This document shows positions 9,339 to 16,987 of a stretch of DNA of 64,000 bases, piece by piece. Made by a program: the position numbers and the translations under genes. Source of the stretch: Streptococcus sp. LQJ-218 (lineage in GTDB: Bacteria > Bacillota > Bacilli > Lactobacillales > Streptococcaceae); NCBI RefSeq assembly GCF_003428885.1, contig NZ_QQRU01000001.1, positions 241,907-305,906 on the forward strand, read 5' to 3'. Each line of letters begins with the position of its first letter. Within the stretch, counting starts at the first letter, position 1. Under the pieces are notes generated by a model, which was not told the DNA's origin, ran no database searches, and was given only the letters and a program-made list of their open reading frames with translations.

Positions 9339-9725
9339 CTATTTGTCCGTAGCAGGTTCTTTCTTAGGTGGCTGTTGATTTCTAAAGGAATTAGAATCCT
9401 TTGTCAGCACAATATCGTCTGCCTTGATGTACCAGTCAACATCTGCTCCTTGAAAGGTAGCAGTAGCGACAGTATCCGCAATGGGATTGATAAGTTCCAC
9501 CCGTGCGTTATATTCAAACTCTTTCAAAGGCACGCTGGCAGGAATACTTACTTGAATCATGCGTCCTTGCCCTTTGGATTTTAAGTCATAGGTACGTTCT
9601 TTGATTTCCTCTGAAACCGTACCGTCTTCATTTTGGATTCTCACTTCACGACGTAGAGCAGAGAATTTTAATTCTCCAAAAGTCGTGTCTTTATCTAATA
9701 CGATACCATTTGCTAATCTCATCAT
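9339..9725 (-). CDS. orf22: DUF961/HelP-like protein (Tn916 Orf22)
   Basis: A 128-aa soluble protein beginning MMRLANGI (the second Met is an equally good start). It belongs to the DUF961/YdcP family. The ICEBs1 member HelP is a helicase processivity factor that lets host PcrA unwind the nicked element, and Tn916 Orf22/Orf23 are its relatives. Shared with Orf23 are the FGEL/FGNL segment near the N-terminus and a ...VKLVNP/VELINP... stretch. It lies 15 bp below orf23. Confidence 0.88.
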   Translation of the reverse strand: MMRLANGIVLDKDTTFGELKFSALRREVRIQNEDGTVSEEIKERTYDLKSKGQGRMIQVSIPASVPLKEFEYNARVELINPIADTVATATFQGADVDWYIKADDIVLTKDSNSFRNQQPPKKEPATDK

Positions 9726-9740
9726 TTTTCCTCTCTTTCT

Positions 9741-10055
9741 TTATTCTTTTACCATGTCGTCAGCATGTAAAAGGTAATTTGTAAAACCACGAGTGCCGAT
9801 TTTATAGCCCTCGGCGGTAATACGTGGATTGACTAACTTAACACGTTCCTCAAAGCCGAAATGTTTTTCGCCAGCTTCAGCAGGAAGTACGACCACAATA
9901 TCATCTGCTCTTTGAACGTCTGAATAGAGATTATAGCTTCGAGATAAGACGGTTAGATGTCCGTTGATTCTTCGCTGTACGACTTTATCCTCGCCAGCAA
10001 ATTCTAAATTGCCGAATGTTTTTTCCATCTTGGGAATCACAAATTTAAGTTCCAT
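9741..10055 (-). CDS. orf23: DUF961/HelP-like protein (Tn916 Orf23)
   Basis: 104 aa, the paralogue of the following gene (same DUF961 fold, shared FGNLEF and RVKLVNP segments and a C-terminal HADDMV/KADDIV motif). It is presumed to help unwinding of element DNA during transfer and replication. It is the first gene of the conjugation block, 0.34 kb from the element terminus. In Tn916 this block is transcribed mainly after circularisation, from promoters across the joined ends. Confidence 0.88.
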   Translation of the reverse strand: MELKFVIPKMEKTFGNLEFAGEDKVVQRRINGHLTVLSRSYNLYSDVQRADDIVVVLPAEAGEKHFGFEERVKLVNPRITAEGYKIGTRGFTNYLLHADDMVKE

Positions 10056-10187
10056 ATTTTTACCTATCCTTTCTTTTTTATGGTTGAATGAATCTCGTTT
10101 GTTTGATGGTCTTTCACGGTGGGGAGCGACCTTTATTCTCTTGTTTTTCTATTTTCGTAGTATCACGTCCTTTCAAATCGGGTAAAA

Positions 10188-10217
10188 AAATAGACACCTC
10201 ATTTTTGAAGTGTCCAC
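10188..10217 (-). terminator. Terminator-like hairpin in the orf23 leader
   Basis: On the minus strand GACACTT and GAGGTGTC flank a short A-rich loop and are followed by TATTTTTTT. This is a rho-independent terminator shape pointing toward orf23, placed between the element end and the first conjugation gene, so it could act as an attenuator. Confidence 0.5.
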
Positions 10218-10300
10218 CTTTTGCCTATTCAATTTTTATTGGAAGTATCTTTGTTTCTTCACTTTTCAAGGGTAAATCGTCGTATCAAAGCTCATTCATA

Positions 10301-10322
10301 AGTAGTAAATTAGTAGTAAATT
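10301..10322. repeat. Two tandem 11-bp integrase arm sites (DR2-like)
   Basis: AGTAGTAAATT occurs twice in direct tandem (10,301-10,311 and 10,312-10,322). This resembles the DR2 repeats near the Tn916 ends that bind the N-terminal domain of the Tn916 integrase. They place the terminus less than 100 bp to the right. Confidence 0.75.
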
Positions 10323-10441
10323 GATTGGTTTCGACCTTGATAAAGTGTGATAAGTCCAGTGTTTATACGGATAACTAGATTTTCATACTATTTTTAACTA
10401 AAAAAATCATTATACAAATCAAGCTACTAAAGATGAATTTA

Positions 10442-10479
10442 TGGTATACTGGTGATAATAAATTGTTATCGGTAGGAGA
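10442..10479 (+). promoter_or_regulatory. Extended -10 promoter, palindrome and RBS of the NTPase gene (left inverted-repeat copy)
   Basis: TGGTATACT (10,442-10,450) is an extended -10. It is followed by GATAATAAATTGTTATC (10,454-10,470), an interrupted palindrome with arms GATAA/TTATC, and the ribosome site TAGGAGA. The block 10,454-10,479 recurs inverted at 13,996-14,021 with 25 of 26 bases identical. It can be read as an operator overlapping the transcription start, or as a recombinase core site with ~10-bp arms around an AAATT spacer. Confidence 0.65.
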
Positions 10480-10485
10480 TGTTTT

Positions 10486-12765
10486 ATGTATTACGGTCGA
10501 GATACTGAAATAGAAGAATTAAAACAGCATTTTAAATTTTCTAGTAATGATAAAAATAGTTTATATATTATTAATGGTTTAAGTGGTAGTGGTAAAACCG
10601 AGCTAATCAAAGAGGTTTGTCAACGAGTTTACAGCCATGATAAAGAAGCCTTTATTCTCTACATTGATGTTATAAATGATGGGTTTGAAAGTAATAAATT
10701 TTTTGAAAATCTACTAAAAGGAGCGTATGTCCCAACACAATTCAGAAGAAATCTATGCTTATCAATACCTCAAAAATATTCGTTTTCAAATTATTTAAGA
10801 AAACAAAAACTAACAAATCTAACTCTGAAACATAGTCTTAGGTTAATCAGATCGTTTATTGCGTTCGATACAACTTACAAAAAAGTAATTGATTATCCTT
10901 GGGAAGAAGTTATTACTGAAATAAAGGAGGGAATATTTGAAAATGATTTATATTTAAGATATTTCAGTCATGTTTCAAAAAAAATCCGTCTTAATATTAT
11001 TATTGATAATTATCAATTTTTATCTGAAGATATAAAAATAAAATTTGAAGATGACTTTAATACACTTCAAAGCGGAATCTCTTTAACAATTATAAACCGA
11101 ACAAATGATAAGTTAAAATCGATTGATAAACTAGATACATTGGACAATTATACTCCTACTGTATTAAATTTATCGTATCTTACTGAGGATGAGTGTAAAT
11201 TACTAATAAGAAATAAAATTGCTTTACTTGATAATGTCAAATTGAATCAAATCTGGCAGATAACACAAGGTAATTATAAAGATATTGAATTAATTATTAA
11301 CAGACTTATTGATAATCCAAATTCAGAATTATTTAATATTTCTGATATATATGACAAACTTCCAGATATTCAAAAAAATATACTTATCATATCATCAATT
11401 TTTCCTGCTGGTATGAAAAAAGATATAGTTTTTAACTACATTAAATCTATATTAGACGAAAATACTGAAGTAGCTGATTCTCTAAAATCCCTTATTGATG
11501 CAGGTTTTGTCTATATTAATGGTGATACAAATGATAAAATCAAAATTTCACACGAATCAATTGTAAATGGTATTTTAAATCACACAAATGCTTCTGATCT
11601 TCAATTAGTAACCAACAATCTAAAAATATATTTAGAGCAAACTATCCTATCTATAGGAGTTGGTGGCGAGTTAGCTTATTTAATTCACTGCTTAATAAAT
11701 ATATGTAATATTGAAGAGTTGCGGCAAAATGTAGAATATATCAAACAGTTACTTGAAATCGAATACAGGAAAAATTCATATTTTTACATTGTATCTTTGA
11801 GTAAGAAGATACTTCATTTAATAGAATTATTACCCGAAAAATACTTACATTATATGTTGAACTCGTACCAGTGGATTTCTGATTTTAATGGAGGTTTAGC
11901 TATTTTAAACAGTCTTCAAAAAGATAATTATTCAAAAGATTTACAGCTATACTATCCTAGATTTCAAATTCAAAAATATGAATTTGAGGAGGCGCTAAAA
12001 TCACTGGAAAAGTTAGAAAATTGCTCTGGAACATTACTCTACAAGCTAAATGCTTATGGTCATTTAGGTAAAGATCGAGAGGCAATTAAACTCCTTAATG
12101 AAAGCATGAATTCTGTAGAAAAAGACGACTTCTATTATATTATTTTACGAAATTCTGCTCATTATTTCCCAACTAAAGAAGCTACCGAAAATCTCAAACT
12201 AGCATTGGACTATTTTCAACGTAATGAATATCAAATACCTGTTGCAACAGTATATAATAATTTAGGTGTTGTTAATATCTGGGACGGAGAATATGATATA
12301 GCTTTAGAGAATCTAAATAAGGCCATAAAAATACTAAAAAAATATGATTCAAATGAAATTTTTGAACCATATTGTAATAAATCAATTATTTTTTTGATGA
12401 ATAAAAATTATCAACAATCTCTGAAGTTTATAAATAAATCACTTCAAGAATGTCCTAAAGCTTTGACCTTAGATATTAGGATGCTCAAGTTAAACAAATT
12501 AATTATTGAATTGATTTCTGAAAGAATCTCTTTTACAGAATTTCAAAATTCACTAAGAAACTTTGAGGAAGAAATTCCACTCATAGACGATCCTTGGTAT
12601 AAATTTCAAATAGTATACAATTTACAACAATTTGATGATATTCCTTTTGTTTGTGAAAAAACTTATATTGATGATTATCAAGACGGACTCACTAAATACT
12701 ATCTGTTGATTCCTTACAAAAAATATAATTTCTGTATAGGTCTTTCTCCTAATTGGAGATATTAA
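10486..12765 (+). CDS. STAND-type P-loop NTPase with C-terminal TPR-like repeats
   Basis: 759 aa. The N-terminus reads YYGRDTEIEEL then a Walker A GLSGSGKT (about residues 31-38); a Walker B strand LNIIIDNYQFL follows near residue 172, and a winged-helix-like segment near 290-370. From about residue 430 the protein is helical, with TPR-like units (e.g. ATVYNNLGVVNIWDGEYDIALENLNKAI, split here by reading VATVYNNLGVV / YDIALENLNKAI). This is the plan of STAND signalling ATPases (regulators or defence sensors), but I see no DNA-binding or effector domain. Coding sequence is very AT-rich. It overlaps the convergent SHMT-like gene by 17 bp. Confidence 0.8.
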   Translation: MYYGRDTEIEELKQHFKFSSNDKNSLYIINGLSGSGKTELIKEVCQRVYSHDKEAFILYIDVINDGFESNKFFENLLKGAYVPTQFRRNLCLSIPQKYSFSNYLRKQKLTNLTLKHSLRLIRSFIAFDTTYKKVIDYPWEEVITEIKEGIFENDLYLRYFSHVSKKIRLNIIIDNYQFLSEDIKIKFEDDFNTLQSGISLTIINRTNDKLKSIDKLDTLDNYTPTVLNLSYLTEDECKLLIRNKIALLDNVKLNQIWQITQGNYKDIELIINRLIDNPNSELFNISDIYDKLPDIQKNILIISSIFPAGMKKDIVFNYIKSILDENTEVADSLKSLIDAGFVYINGDTNDKIKISHESIVNGILNHTNASDLQLVTNNLKIYLEQTILSIGVGGELAYLIHCLINICNIEELRQNVEYIKQLLEIEYRKNSYFYIVSLSKKILHLIELLPEKYLHYMLNSYQWISDFNGGLAILNSLQKDNYSKDLQLYYPRFQIQKYEFEEALKSLEKLENCSGTLLYKLNAYGHLGKDREAIKLLNESMNSVEKDDFYYIILRNSAHYFPTKEATENLKLALDYFQRNEYQIPVATVYNNLGVVNIWDGEYDIALENLNKAIKILKKYDSNEIFEPYCNKSIIFLMNKNYQQSLKFINKSLQECPKALTLDIRMLKLNKLIIELISERISFTEFQNSLRNFEEEIPLIDDPWYKFQIVYNLQQFDDIPFVCEKTYIDDYQDGLTKYYLLIPYKKYNFCIGLSPNWRY

Positions 12766-13990
12766 TTTGTTCATGGTACTTGCGAATGAGATCTAAATAT
12801 ATGGAATAATCATATTGTTTATATTTTAATAAATTAGCTACTAGTTTAGCTAATTTTTTAATATCATCATCAGTATAGGATAAATTTGTAATTCCGATTG
12901 TTCCTAATCTTATTCCTGAAGTCGTCATTGGTCCGTGTGTATCATTTGGAATTTGATTTCGGTTAACTAATATTTTATGTTGAAAAAGTAGATTCTCTGC
13001 ATCCTTACCACTCAAGTTTAGATTCAGTAGATTAACTAAAATTATATGAGTCTTTGAGTTTTTATAAACAACATCAACCCCTTCTTTACTTAATTGTTTT
13101 ATAAACAATAAAGTATTTTTTATAACCTGTTGTGCATAATCTTGAATATCTATTGATAATAATTTGATTAAACAGATACATTTCGCAAATAATGCATTTT
13201 GTGTAGGACCTCCCTGTGTTCTAGGAAAAATTGAATTAGTTATTTTTTCTTCAAATATAGAACGATACATTAGTACTCCTCCTTGAGGCCCACGTAAACA
13301 TTTATCCATTGTAAAAGTAACGAAATCGACATATGGAAAAATCGACTTATGTAGCTTTGCCATAATATATAAAACACTATGGCAAATATCCGCTAAAATA
13401 AGGGTATTGGGGCTAACCTCTTTTATAATTTCATAAATTTGTTGATAATTAAATTCATTTCCATACGATGAAGCACCAATAATAATCAATTTAGGTTTAT
13501 ATTTATCTAATAATTCCTTTAATTCGATATAATCAATATTTAAATCATGATCTAAGTGATAATATTTTACAGTACCTTTGCCTGTATAAGTGTGTGAAAT
13601 ATGTCCTCCGTCTTTTGGAGATAACGATAAAATATAATCGTCACTTTCTAAAACACAATTATAGACTATTTGGTTAGCCTGAGTTCCTGAATGTGGTTGC
13701 ACATTAACTCTATAATCACCAGGATTTAAATCAAAAAGTTGAAGACACAATTCTTCTGAATATATTTCAATATTATCCAATGAAGTACAATGAGGAAAAA
13801 AGCGTTTTTCAACAGCTCCCTCTGTTGGCAGAGTAGCGAGAGGGAAACTTTGAATCTCTAATACTTCGGTGAATGGATAGCTAATACATGCAGCAAGATT
13901 TATTACGCTATTCTGTTCTTGGTTATATGAATCAAGAATTTTATTTAACTTCTGATAGATTTCACCTTCAAATTTATTAATTTTATACAC
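12749..13990 (-). CDS. SHMT-like PLP-dependent enzyme (accessory paralogue)
   Basis: 413 aa, starting GTG with AGGAGA six bases upstream. It aligns along its length with serine hydroxymethyltransferase and can be compared with the housekeeping GlyA at 53.5-54.8 kb. The PLP lysine region (FTMDKCLRGPQGG), the Asp/His pocket (ADICHS) and the carboxylate arginine (SGIRLGT) are kept. However, the His before the lysine is Asp, and the [13 protein letters not shown] active-site loop has become PTEGAVEKRFFPHC, keeping the catalytic Glu but losing both Tyr. That suggests a changed substrate or folate use. Convergent with the NTPase gene and sharing its upstream 26-bp element. Confidence 0.82.
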   Translation of the reverse strand: MYKINKFEGEIYQKLNKILDSYNQEQNSVINLAACISYPFTEVLEIQSFPLATLPTEGAVEKRFFPHCTSLDNIEIYSEELCLQLFDLNPGDYRVNVQPHSGTQANQIVYNCVLESDDYILSLSPKDGGHISHTYTGKGTVKYYHLDHDLNIDYIELKELLDKYKPKLIIIGASSYGNEFNYQQIYEIIKEVSPNTLILADICHSVLYIMAKLHKSIFPYVDFVTFTMDKCLRGPQGGVLMYRSIFEEKITNSIFPRTQGGPTQNALFAKCICLIKLLSIDIQDYAQQVIKNTLLFIKQLSKEGVDVVYKNSKTHIILVNLLNLNLSGKDAENLLFQHKILVNRNQIPNDTHGPMTTSGIRLGTIGITNLSYTDDDIKKLAKLVANLLKYKQYDYSIYLDLIRKYHEQINISN

Positions 13991-13995
13991 TGACT

Positions 13996-14021
13996 TCTCC
14001 TATCGATAACAATTTATTATC
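13996..14021 (-). repeat. Right inverted copy of the 26-bp palindrome/RBS element
   Basis: Read on the minus strand this is the same GATAATAAATTGTTATC palindrome and TAGGAGA as at 10,454-10,479, with one difference in 26 bases. It lies just upstream of the GTG of the SHMT-like gene. Extended by a few bases (TAGCGATAAT AAATT GTTATCGATA) it looks like a two-arm tyrosine-recombinase site. The two copies are inverted relative to each other and bracket the two convergent genes exactly. Confidence 0.75.
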
Positions 14022-14046
14022 GCTATACAAAGCACCTAAATAGGTT

Positions 14047-14074
14047 TATAATAGCATGATTATTGATAAAGGAG
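14047..14074 (+). promoter_or_regulatory. -10 box and RBS of the tyrosine recombinase gene
   Basis: TATAAT at 14,047-14,052 has a weak -35 (TATACA, 14,024-14,029) at 17-bp spacing, which overlaps the edge of the palindrome at 14,005-14,021. AAAGGAG (14,068-14,074) lies six bases before ATG 14,081, so this ATG, not the upstream TTG at 14,063, is taken as the start. A protein bound at the palindrome could affect both divergent genes. Confidence 0.6.
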
Positions 14075-14080
14075 ATTTTT

Positions 14081-14977
14081 ATGGATTATAAACTTATTTC
14101 TACTTACTTAGATTATTGCAAAACTCATAAGCGTTTGAGTTCGCACACGATTCGCGCTTATAAGAATGATCTTATGCAATTTTATAACTCAGACTATGAT
14201 AATGTCGAATCCTATATAGAACAGTTGACACGATCTAACATAAAAACGAATACATTAAGAAGAAAAATTGCTTGTATGAAGGTGTTTTATAACTATCTAA
14301 AATACCAGAACATAATTGAAGAGAATCCCTTCAATCAATTGCGCTTTCAATTTAGAACTGAAAAAGTATTGCCTAAAACGATTCCGTATGACATTCTGAA
14401 AAGCATTTTTATATATTTAGAACGGAAAGTAATTGTATCTAAAACTGACTATCAAAAACAACACGCTGAAAGAAATCTACTAATTATTTCACTTTTACTT
14501 TCAACAGGCATCAGAATTTCTGAACTTTGCCACATTCATCTCAAAGATATTAATCTTTCCAATAAGACACTCCATATTATAGGAAAGGGTAAGAAAGAAC
14601 GTATCCTATTTTTAGGAGATCAAAAAACATTCAATTTATTAGAAACATATATAAATAAAACAAGAAATGAATCAAATGATTTCTTGTTTCCAGGGAAACA
14701 TTCTCTTAAACCATTGTCAGAGCAAAGTGTACGTTTAGTTATAAAGAGAATCGTTGAACAAAATAGCTTATCTAAAACTATTACACCACATATGTTTAGA
14801 CATAGCTTTGCGACAATGCTTCTAGATAATGATGTAGATATTCGATACATTCAACAAATTCTTGGACACAGTTCTATATCAATCACACAAATCTATACTC
14901 ACGTATCTCATTCAAAACAAAAAGAAATACTTAGTTCTTTTAATCCTGTATCAGCGATTCATTCTGAAATCGAATAA
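14081..14977 (+). CDS. Tyrosine recombinase (XerC/D-like)
   Basis: 298 aa from ATG 14,081. It has a SAM-like N-terminal domain (about residues 1-90) and a catalytic domain with the full set: Arg145 (TGIRISEL), Lys in GKGKKER near 171, His237-x-x-Arg240 (HMFRHSF), His263 (LGHSS) and the nucleophile Tyr272 (IYTHVS). No arm-binding domain of the Tn916 type is seen, so it is closer to Xer-like recombinases and invertases. It is divergent from the SHMT-like gene, with the inverted repeat in the 90-bp gap, so acting on that repeat is the obvious hypothesis. Confidence 0.9.
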   Translation: MDYKLISTYLDYCKTHKRLSSHTIRAYKNDLMQFYNSDYDNVESYIEQLTRSNIKTNTLRRKIACMKVFYNYLKYQNIIEENPFNQLRFQFRTEKVLPKTIPYDILKSIFIYLERKVIVSKTDYQKQHAERNLLIISLLLSTGIRISELCHIHLKDINLSNKTLHIIGKGKKERILFLGDQKTFNLLETYINKTRNESNDFLFPGKHSLKPLSEQSVRLVIKRIVEQNSLSKTITPHMFRHSFATMLLDNDVDIRYIQQILGHSSISITQIYTHVSHSKQKEILSSFNPVSAIHSEIE

Positions 14978-15372
14978 GAGAACTTTCCAAAGCCTACAGT
15001 TTAGTTCATCTAAAATTAATTTTTGTAGTTCGAATTTAGTTAATAGATTTTATGCTCAACAAAATCAAAAAACATATAAAACTTCACTTTGAATCAGCAT
15101 TTATAATATATTCTGTATTTAAGAACTCCATAATTGTTTTTCTAAAATATATCTTTCAAATATCCTTAAATATAATAAAAAGAGATGGGCAAAATCTCAA
15201 TTCCTGAAGAAAATGGAGTAAATCTTCCCACAAGAAAACGCATAATTTCAAGTTTTTCAACACCTGAGATTATGCGTTTTTTGGTTCTAAAAAATTTTCG
15301 CCCACCTTAATTAAACAACTAACAAAAGTTATAAGTAGACTATATTTTAAAATTTGTGTTCTAACAACTATT
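14978..15372. other. AT-rich spacer with bidirectional terminator, no gene seen
   Basis: The gap between the convergent recombinase and pezT genes holds no open frame with a ribosome site. A strong hairpin sits at 15,235-15,282. A wider inverted pair (GGGCAAAAT at about 15,187 and ATTTTCGCCC at about 15,293) encloses it and could form a ~115-nt structured element. Confidence 0.6.
15235..15282. terminator. Bidirectional terminator between recombinase and pezT
   Basis: AAAACGCATAAT and ATTATGCGTTTT form a 12-bp stem with T-runs in both directions, serving the convergent genes on both sides. Confidence 0.8.
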
Positions 15373-16131
15373 TCAATTAGTTAAATCTTTAAATCTTTCT
15401 TCTCCAGATTTAAGCATCTCTTTCTCTACCTGACTCCACTCCCCAAACAGTAACTCTTGAAGAATATCTGCTGCTGAAATTTTATCTTCTCTTGAATCAT
15501 GTACACAACTTCTATCTCGTTGATAAATTTGAATTCTTTCAAAGATAGCTAGTTCTTCCAACTGTCGGGTATTATCAACTAGATGATTTACAATGAAATC
15601 ATGATGTTCTTTTGGAGTTGCGCGTGCTTGATTTGGATTGATGGCGTACAGTTCTTCATAACGGATAAGAGTACTTATATAGGACAGCTCAGGCTTTGTT
15701 GCAATTAAGGCTAATTGTACTTCATATCCCTTATTTTTCAAGAGTTGTGCTGTTTTCTTTGGAACATCAACTGTTCGTAAAGTTCCCTCTATCAAAAGAT
15801 TGTATCCCAAATTGCTTAATTCTGTTACTAAAGACTCCACCATTTTGCCTGCAAAATCTTTAGTGTATTCAACACTATCTTTACCATATACTTGCTGCAG
15901 TTCTAAATAGTGTGGATGCTGAGAACGAAAACTATCGCCATCTATGATAACAATATTTCCTTGAAATTCTTTCTGTTTAATTCGATGAATTGTAGTCTTA
16001 CCAGCACCACTTTGCCCTCCAAGCAAAATCGCTATAGGTTGCTTACTGGACTTTTTTCCTCTTGTCAGAGAGCGAAGGTTCCTCTCTAAAGCATGTTTGA
16101 ATTCACTATCGGTATAATCTTGGATTTCCAT
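15373..16131 (-). CDS. pezT: PezT zeta-type toxin
   Basis: 252 aa, the usual length of pneumococcal PezT. The P-loop GGQSGAGKTT is near residue 38, followed by the zeta-toxin substrate region IDGDSFR near residue 65. Zeta toxins phosphorylate UDP-N-acetylglucosamine and so poison cell-wall synthesis; PezT is held inactive by PezA. Its ATG overlaps the pezA stop, so the pair is co-translated. In ICEs and PPI-1 of pneumococcus the pair stabilises the element. No lesion is visible. Confidence 0.95.
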   Translation of the reverse strand: MEIQDYTDSEFKHALERNLRSLTRGKKSSKQPIAILLGGQSGAGKTTIHRIKQKEFQGNIVIIDGDSFRSQHPHYLELQQVYGKDSVEYTKDFAGKMVESLVTELSNLGYNLLIEGTLRTVDVPKKTAQLLKNKGYEVQLALIATKPELSYISTLIRYEELYAINPNQARATPKEHHDFIVNHLVDNTRQLEELAIFERIQIYQRDRSCVHDSREDKISAADILQELLFGEWSQVEKEMLKSGEERFKDLTN

Positions 16132-16607
16132 TAGGCTACCATCCGTTTTTCAGATATCTCTAACATACGTTCAATTCCATCCAAATAGCCGCTATACCTC
16201 TCTATTTCATCAAAATTCTCTACTAAATAGATATTCGTATGAATCAAGTCAGATAGATCATCACTCATTAAAATCCAAGGATTAGATTCATCATCAATGC
16301 TAATTCCCTGTCTATCTTGATAACGATAGATTCGAGATAATAGATTAGCACCTCTTTCTTTCACTATTTCAATTTTTAAAGTCAATTCATAATCTTCAAC
16401 AGGATTCAGCATTTTATCTTCTCCTACAATATCGACATAAGATACATTAAACTTCTGACAAATGATGTCTATTAATTCGGTAGAGACTGAACTCGTTCCA
16501 TTTTCATAACGACTCAGACTATTTCGTGAAATACCTACAATCCGTGCAAATTCGGGTTGTGTTAAGTCATGTGTTTTACGTAAGGATTTTATGTTCTTTC
16601 CAATCAT
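16131..16607 (-). CDS. pezA: PezA antitoxin and repressor
   Basis: 158 aa from ATG 16,607 (MIGKNIKSLRK), with AAGGAG six bases upstream; a longer in-frame reading to 16,664 lacks a ribosome site and runs into the promoter. An XRE-type helix-turn-helix fills residues 5-60 and a helical toxin-binding part follows. PezA neutralises PezT and represses the operon through the palindrome at 16,655-16,676. Confidence 0.95.
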   Translation of the reverse strand: MIGKNIKSLRKTHDLTQPEFARIVGISRNSLSRYENGTSSVSTELIDIICQKFNVSYVDIVGEDKMLNPVEDYELTLKIEIVKERGANLLSRIYRYQDRQGISIDDESNPWILMSDDLSDLIHTNIYLVENFDEIERYSGYLDGIERMLEISEKRMVA

Positions 16608-16634
16608 GGCAAACTCCTTTATTTTTCTAAATCC

Positions 16635-16676
16635 ATTATAGCATAAAAAAGCAGAACGCACCAAAATTGGTGCGTT
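16635..16676 (-). promoter_or_regulatory. pezAT promoter and PezA operator
   Basis: TATAAT (16,640-16,635 on the minus strand) is preceded at 18 bp by TTGGTG, which is part of a perfect palindrome with arms AACGCACCAA/TTGGTGCGTT (16,655-16,676). The operator covers the -35, consistent with autorepression by PezA. Confidence 0.85.
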
Positions 16677-16711
16677 GTTTGTTGTTTTTCTAGCCTAAAC
16701 TTTACTTCTAA

Positions 16712-16752
16712 AAAAGCCACCTTAAAGAGTAATTCCTTTTTCGGTGGCTTTT
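16712..16752 (-). terminator. Terminator of the DUF3990 pair
   Basis: AAAAGCCACC and GGTGGCTTTT form a 10-bp stem just downstream of the 75-aa gene on the minus strand. Confidence 0.75.
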
Positions 16753-16759
16753 CAAAATA

Positions 16760-16987
16760 CTATACAATAAAATACTCTTGTTTAATTTTTGTAAGCAGGT
16801 TGTTAGCAACCGAAGTTACACCAACATGCATCAGTTCAGGATCAGAATAATCTAGATTACGAGCATAGCCTTCTGCAACAGTCTGAGCAATACGCTCATC
16901 CAATTTATAATTAGAGGCTTTTAATAGTGCTTGAAATAATTCTGAACTATATAGTTTAATATTATTTTCCAACGATACTACTGCCAT
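16760..16987 (-). CDS. Small partner protein of the DUF3990 gene
   Basis: 75 aa, overlapping the end of the upstream 210-aa gene by 10 bp. It is mostly helical (ELFQALLKASNYKLDERIAQTVAEGY) and has no membrane segment. A similar-sized protein occupies the same place in the second DUF3990-type pair at 28.5-29.2 kb, so it may be an antitoxin or cofactor. I do not know its function; the overlap argues for a functional pair. Confidence 0.7.
   Translation of the reverse strand: MAVVSLENNIKLYSSELFQALLKASNYKLDERIAQTVAEGYARNLDYSDPELMHVGVTSVANNLLTKIKQEYFIV

Larger units (their letters stand above)
1..10400 (-). mobile_element. Tn916-family element, conjugation half with left terminus
   Basis: Gene order orf23-orf22-orf21-oriT-orf20-orf19-orf18-orf17-orf16-orf15-orf14 on the minus strand matches Tn916 with its left end at the right. 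The terminus is placed near 10,390-10,400, beyond tandem 11-bp repeats that resemble Tn916 integrase arm (DR2) sites. An extra 145-aa ORF beside oriT and a changed orf21 C-terminus mark it as a variant of the archetype as I remember it. The accessory/integrase half, where tet(M) would sit, is outside the window, so its resistance content is unknown. Confidence 0.88.
10056..10485. other. Tn916 left-end region and junction, no gene seen
   Basis: This 430-bp gap holds the leader of orf23, a minus-strand hairpin with T-run (10,188-10,217), the tandem 11-bp arm repeats (10,301-10,322), the inferred element terminus (about 10,390-10,400) and then the promoter and palindrome of the NTPase gene (10,442-10,470). 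Short open frames here have no ribosome sites. Confidence 0.7.

Noticed and set aside
10486..12765. Classical LuxR/MalT-type activator
   Set aside because: No DNA-binding domain is visible at either end; only the NTPase and TPR-like parts are supported.
14063..14080. TTG start giving six extra residues on the recombinase
   Set aside because: The ribosome site AAAGGAG lies inside this extension and is well placed for ATG 14,081.
16608..16664. 19-codon N-terminal extension of PezA
   Set aside because: It covers the -10 box and part of the operator; known PezA is 158 aa and starts MIGKNIK.
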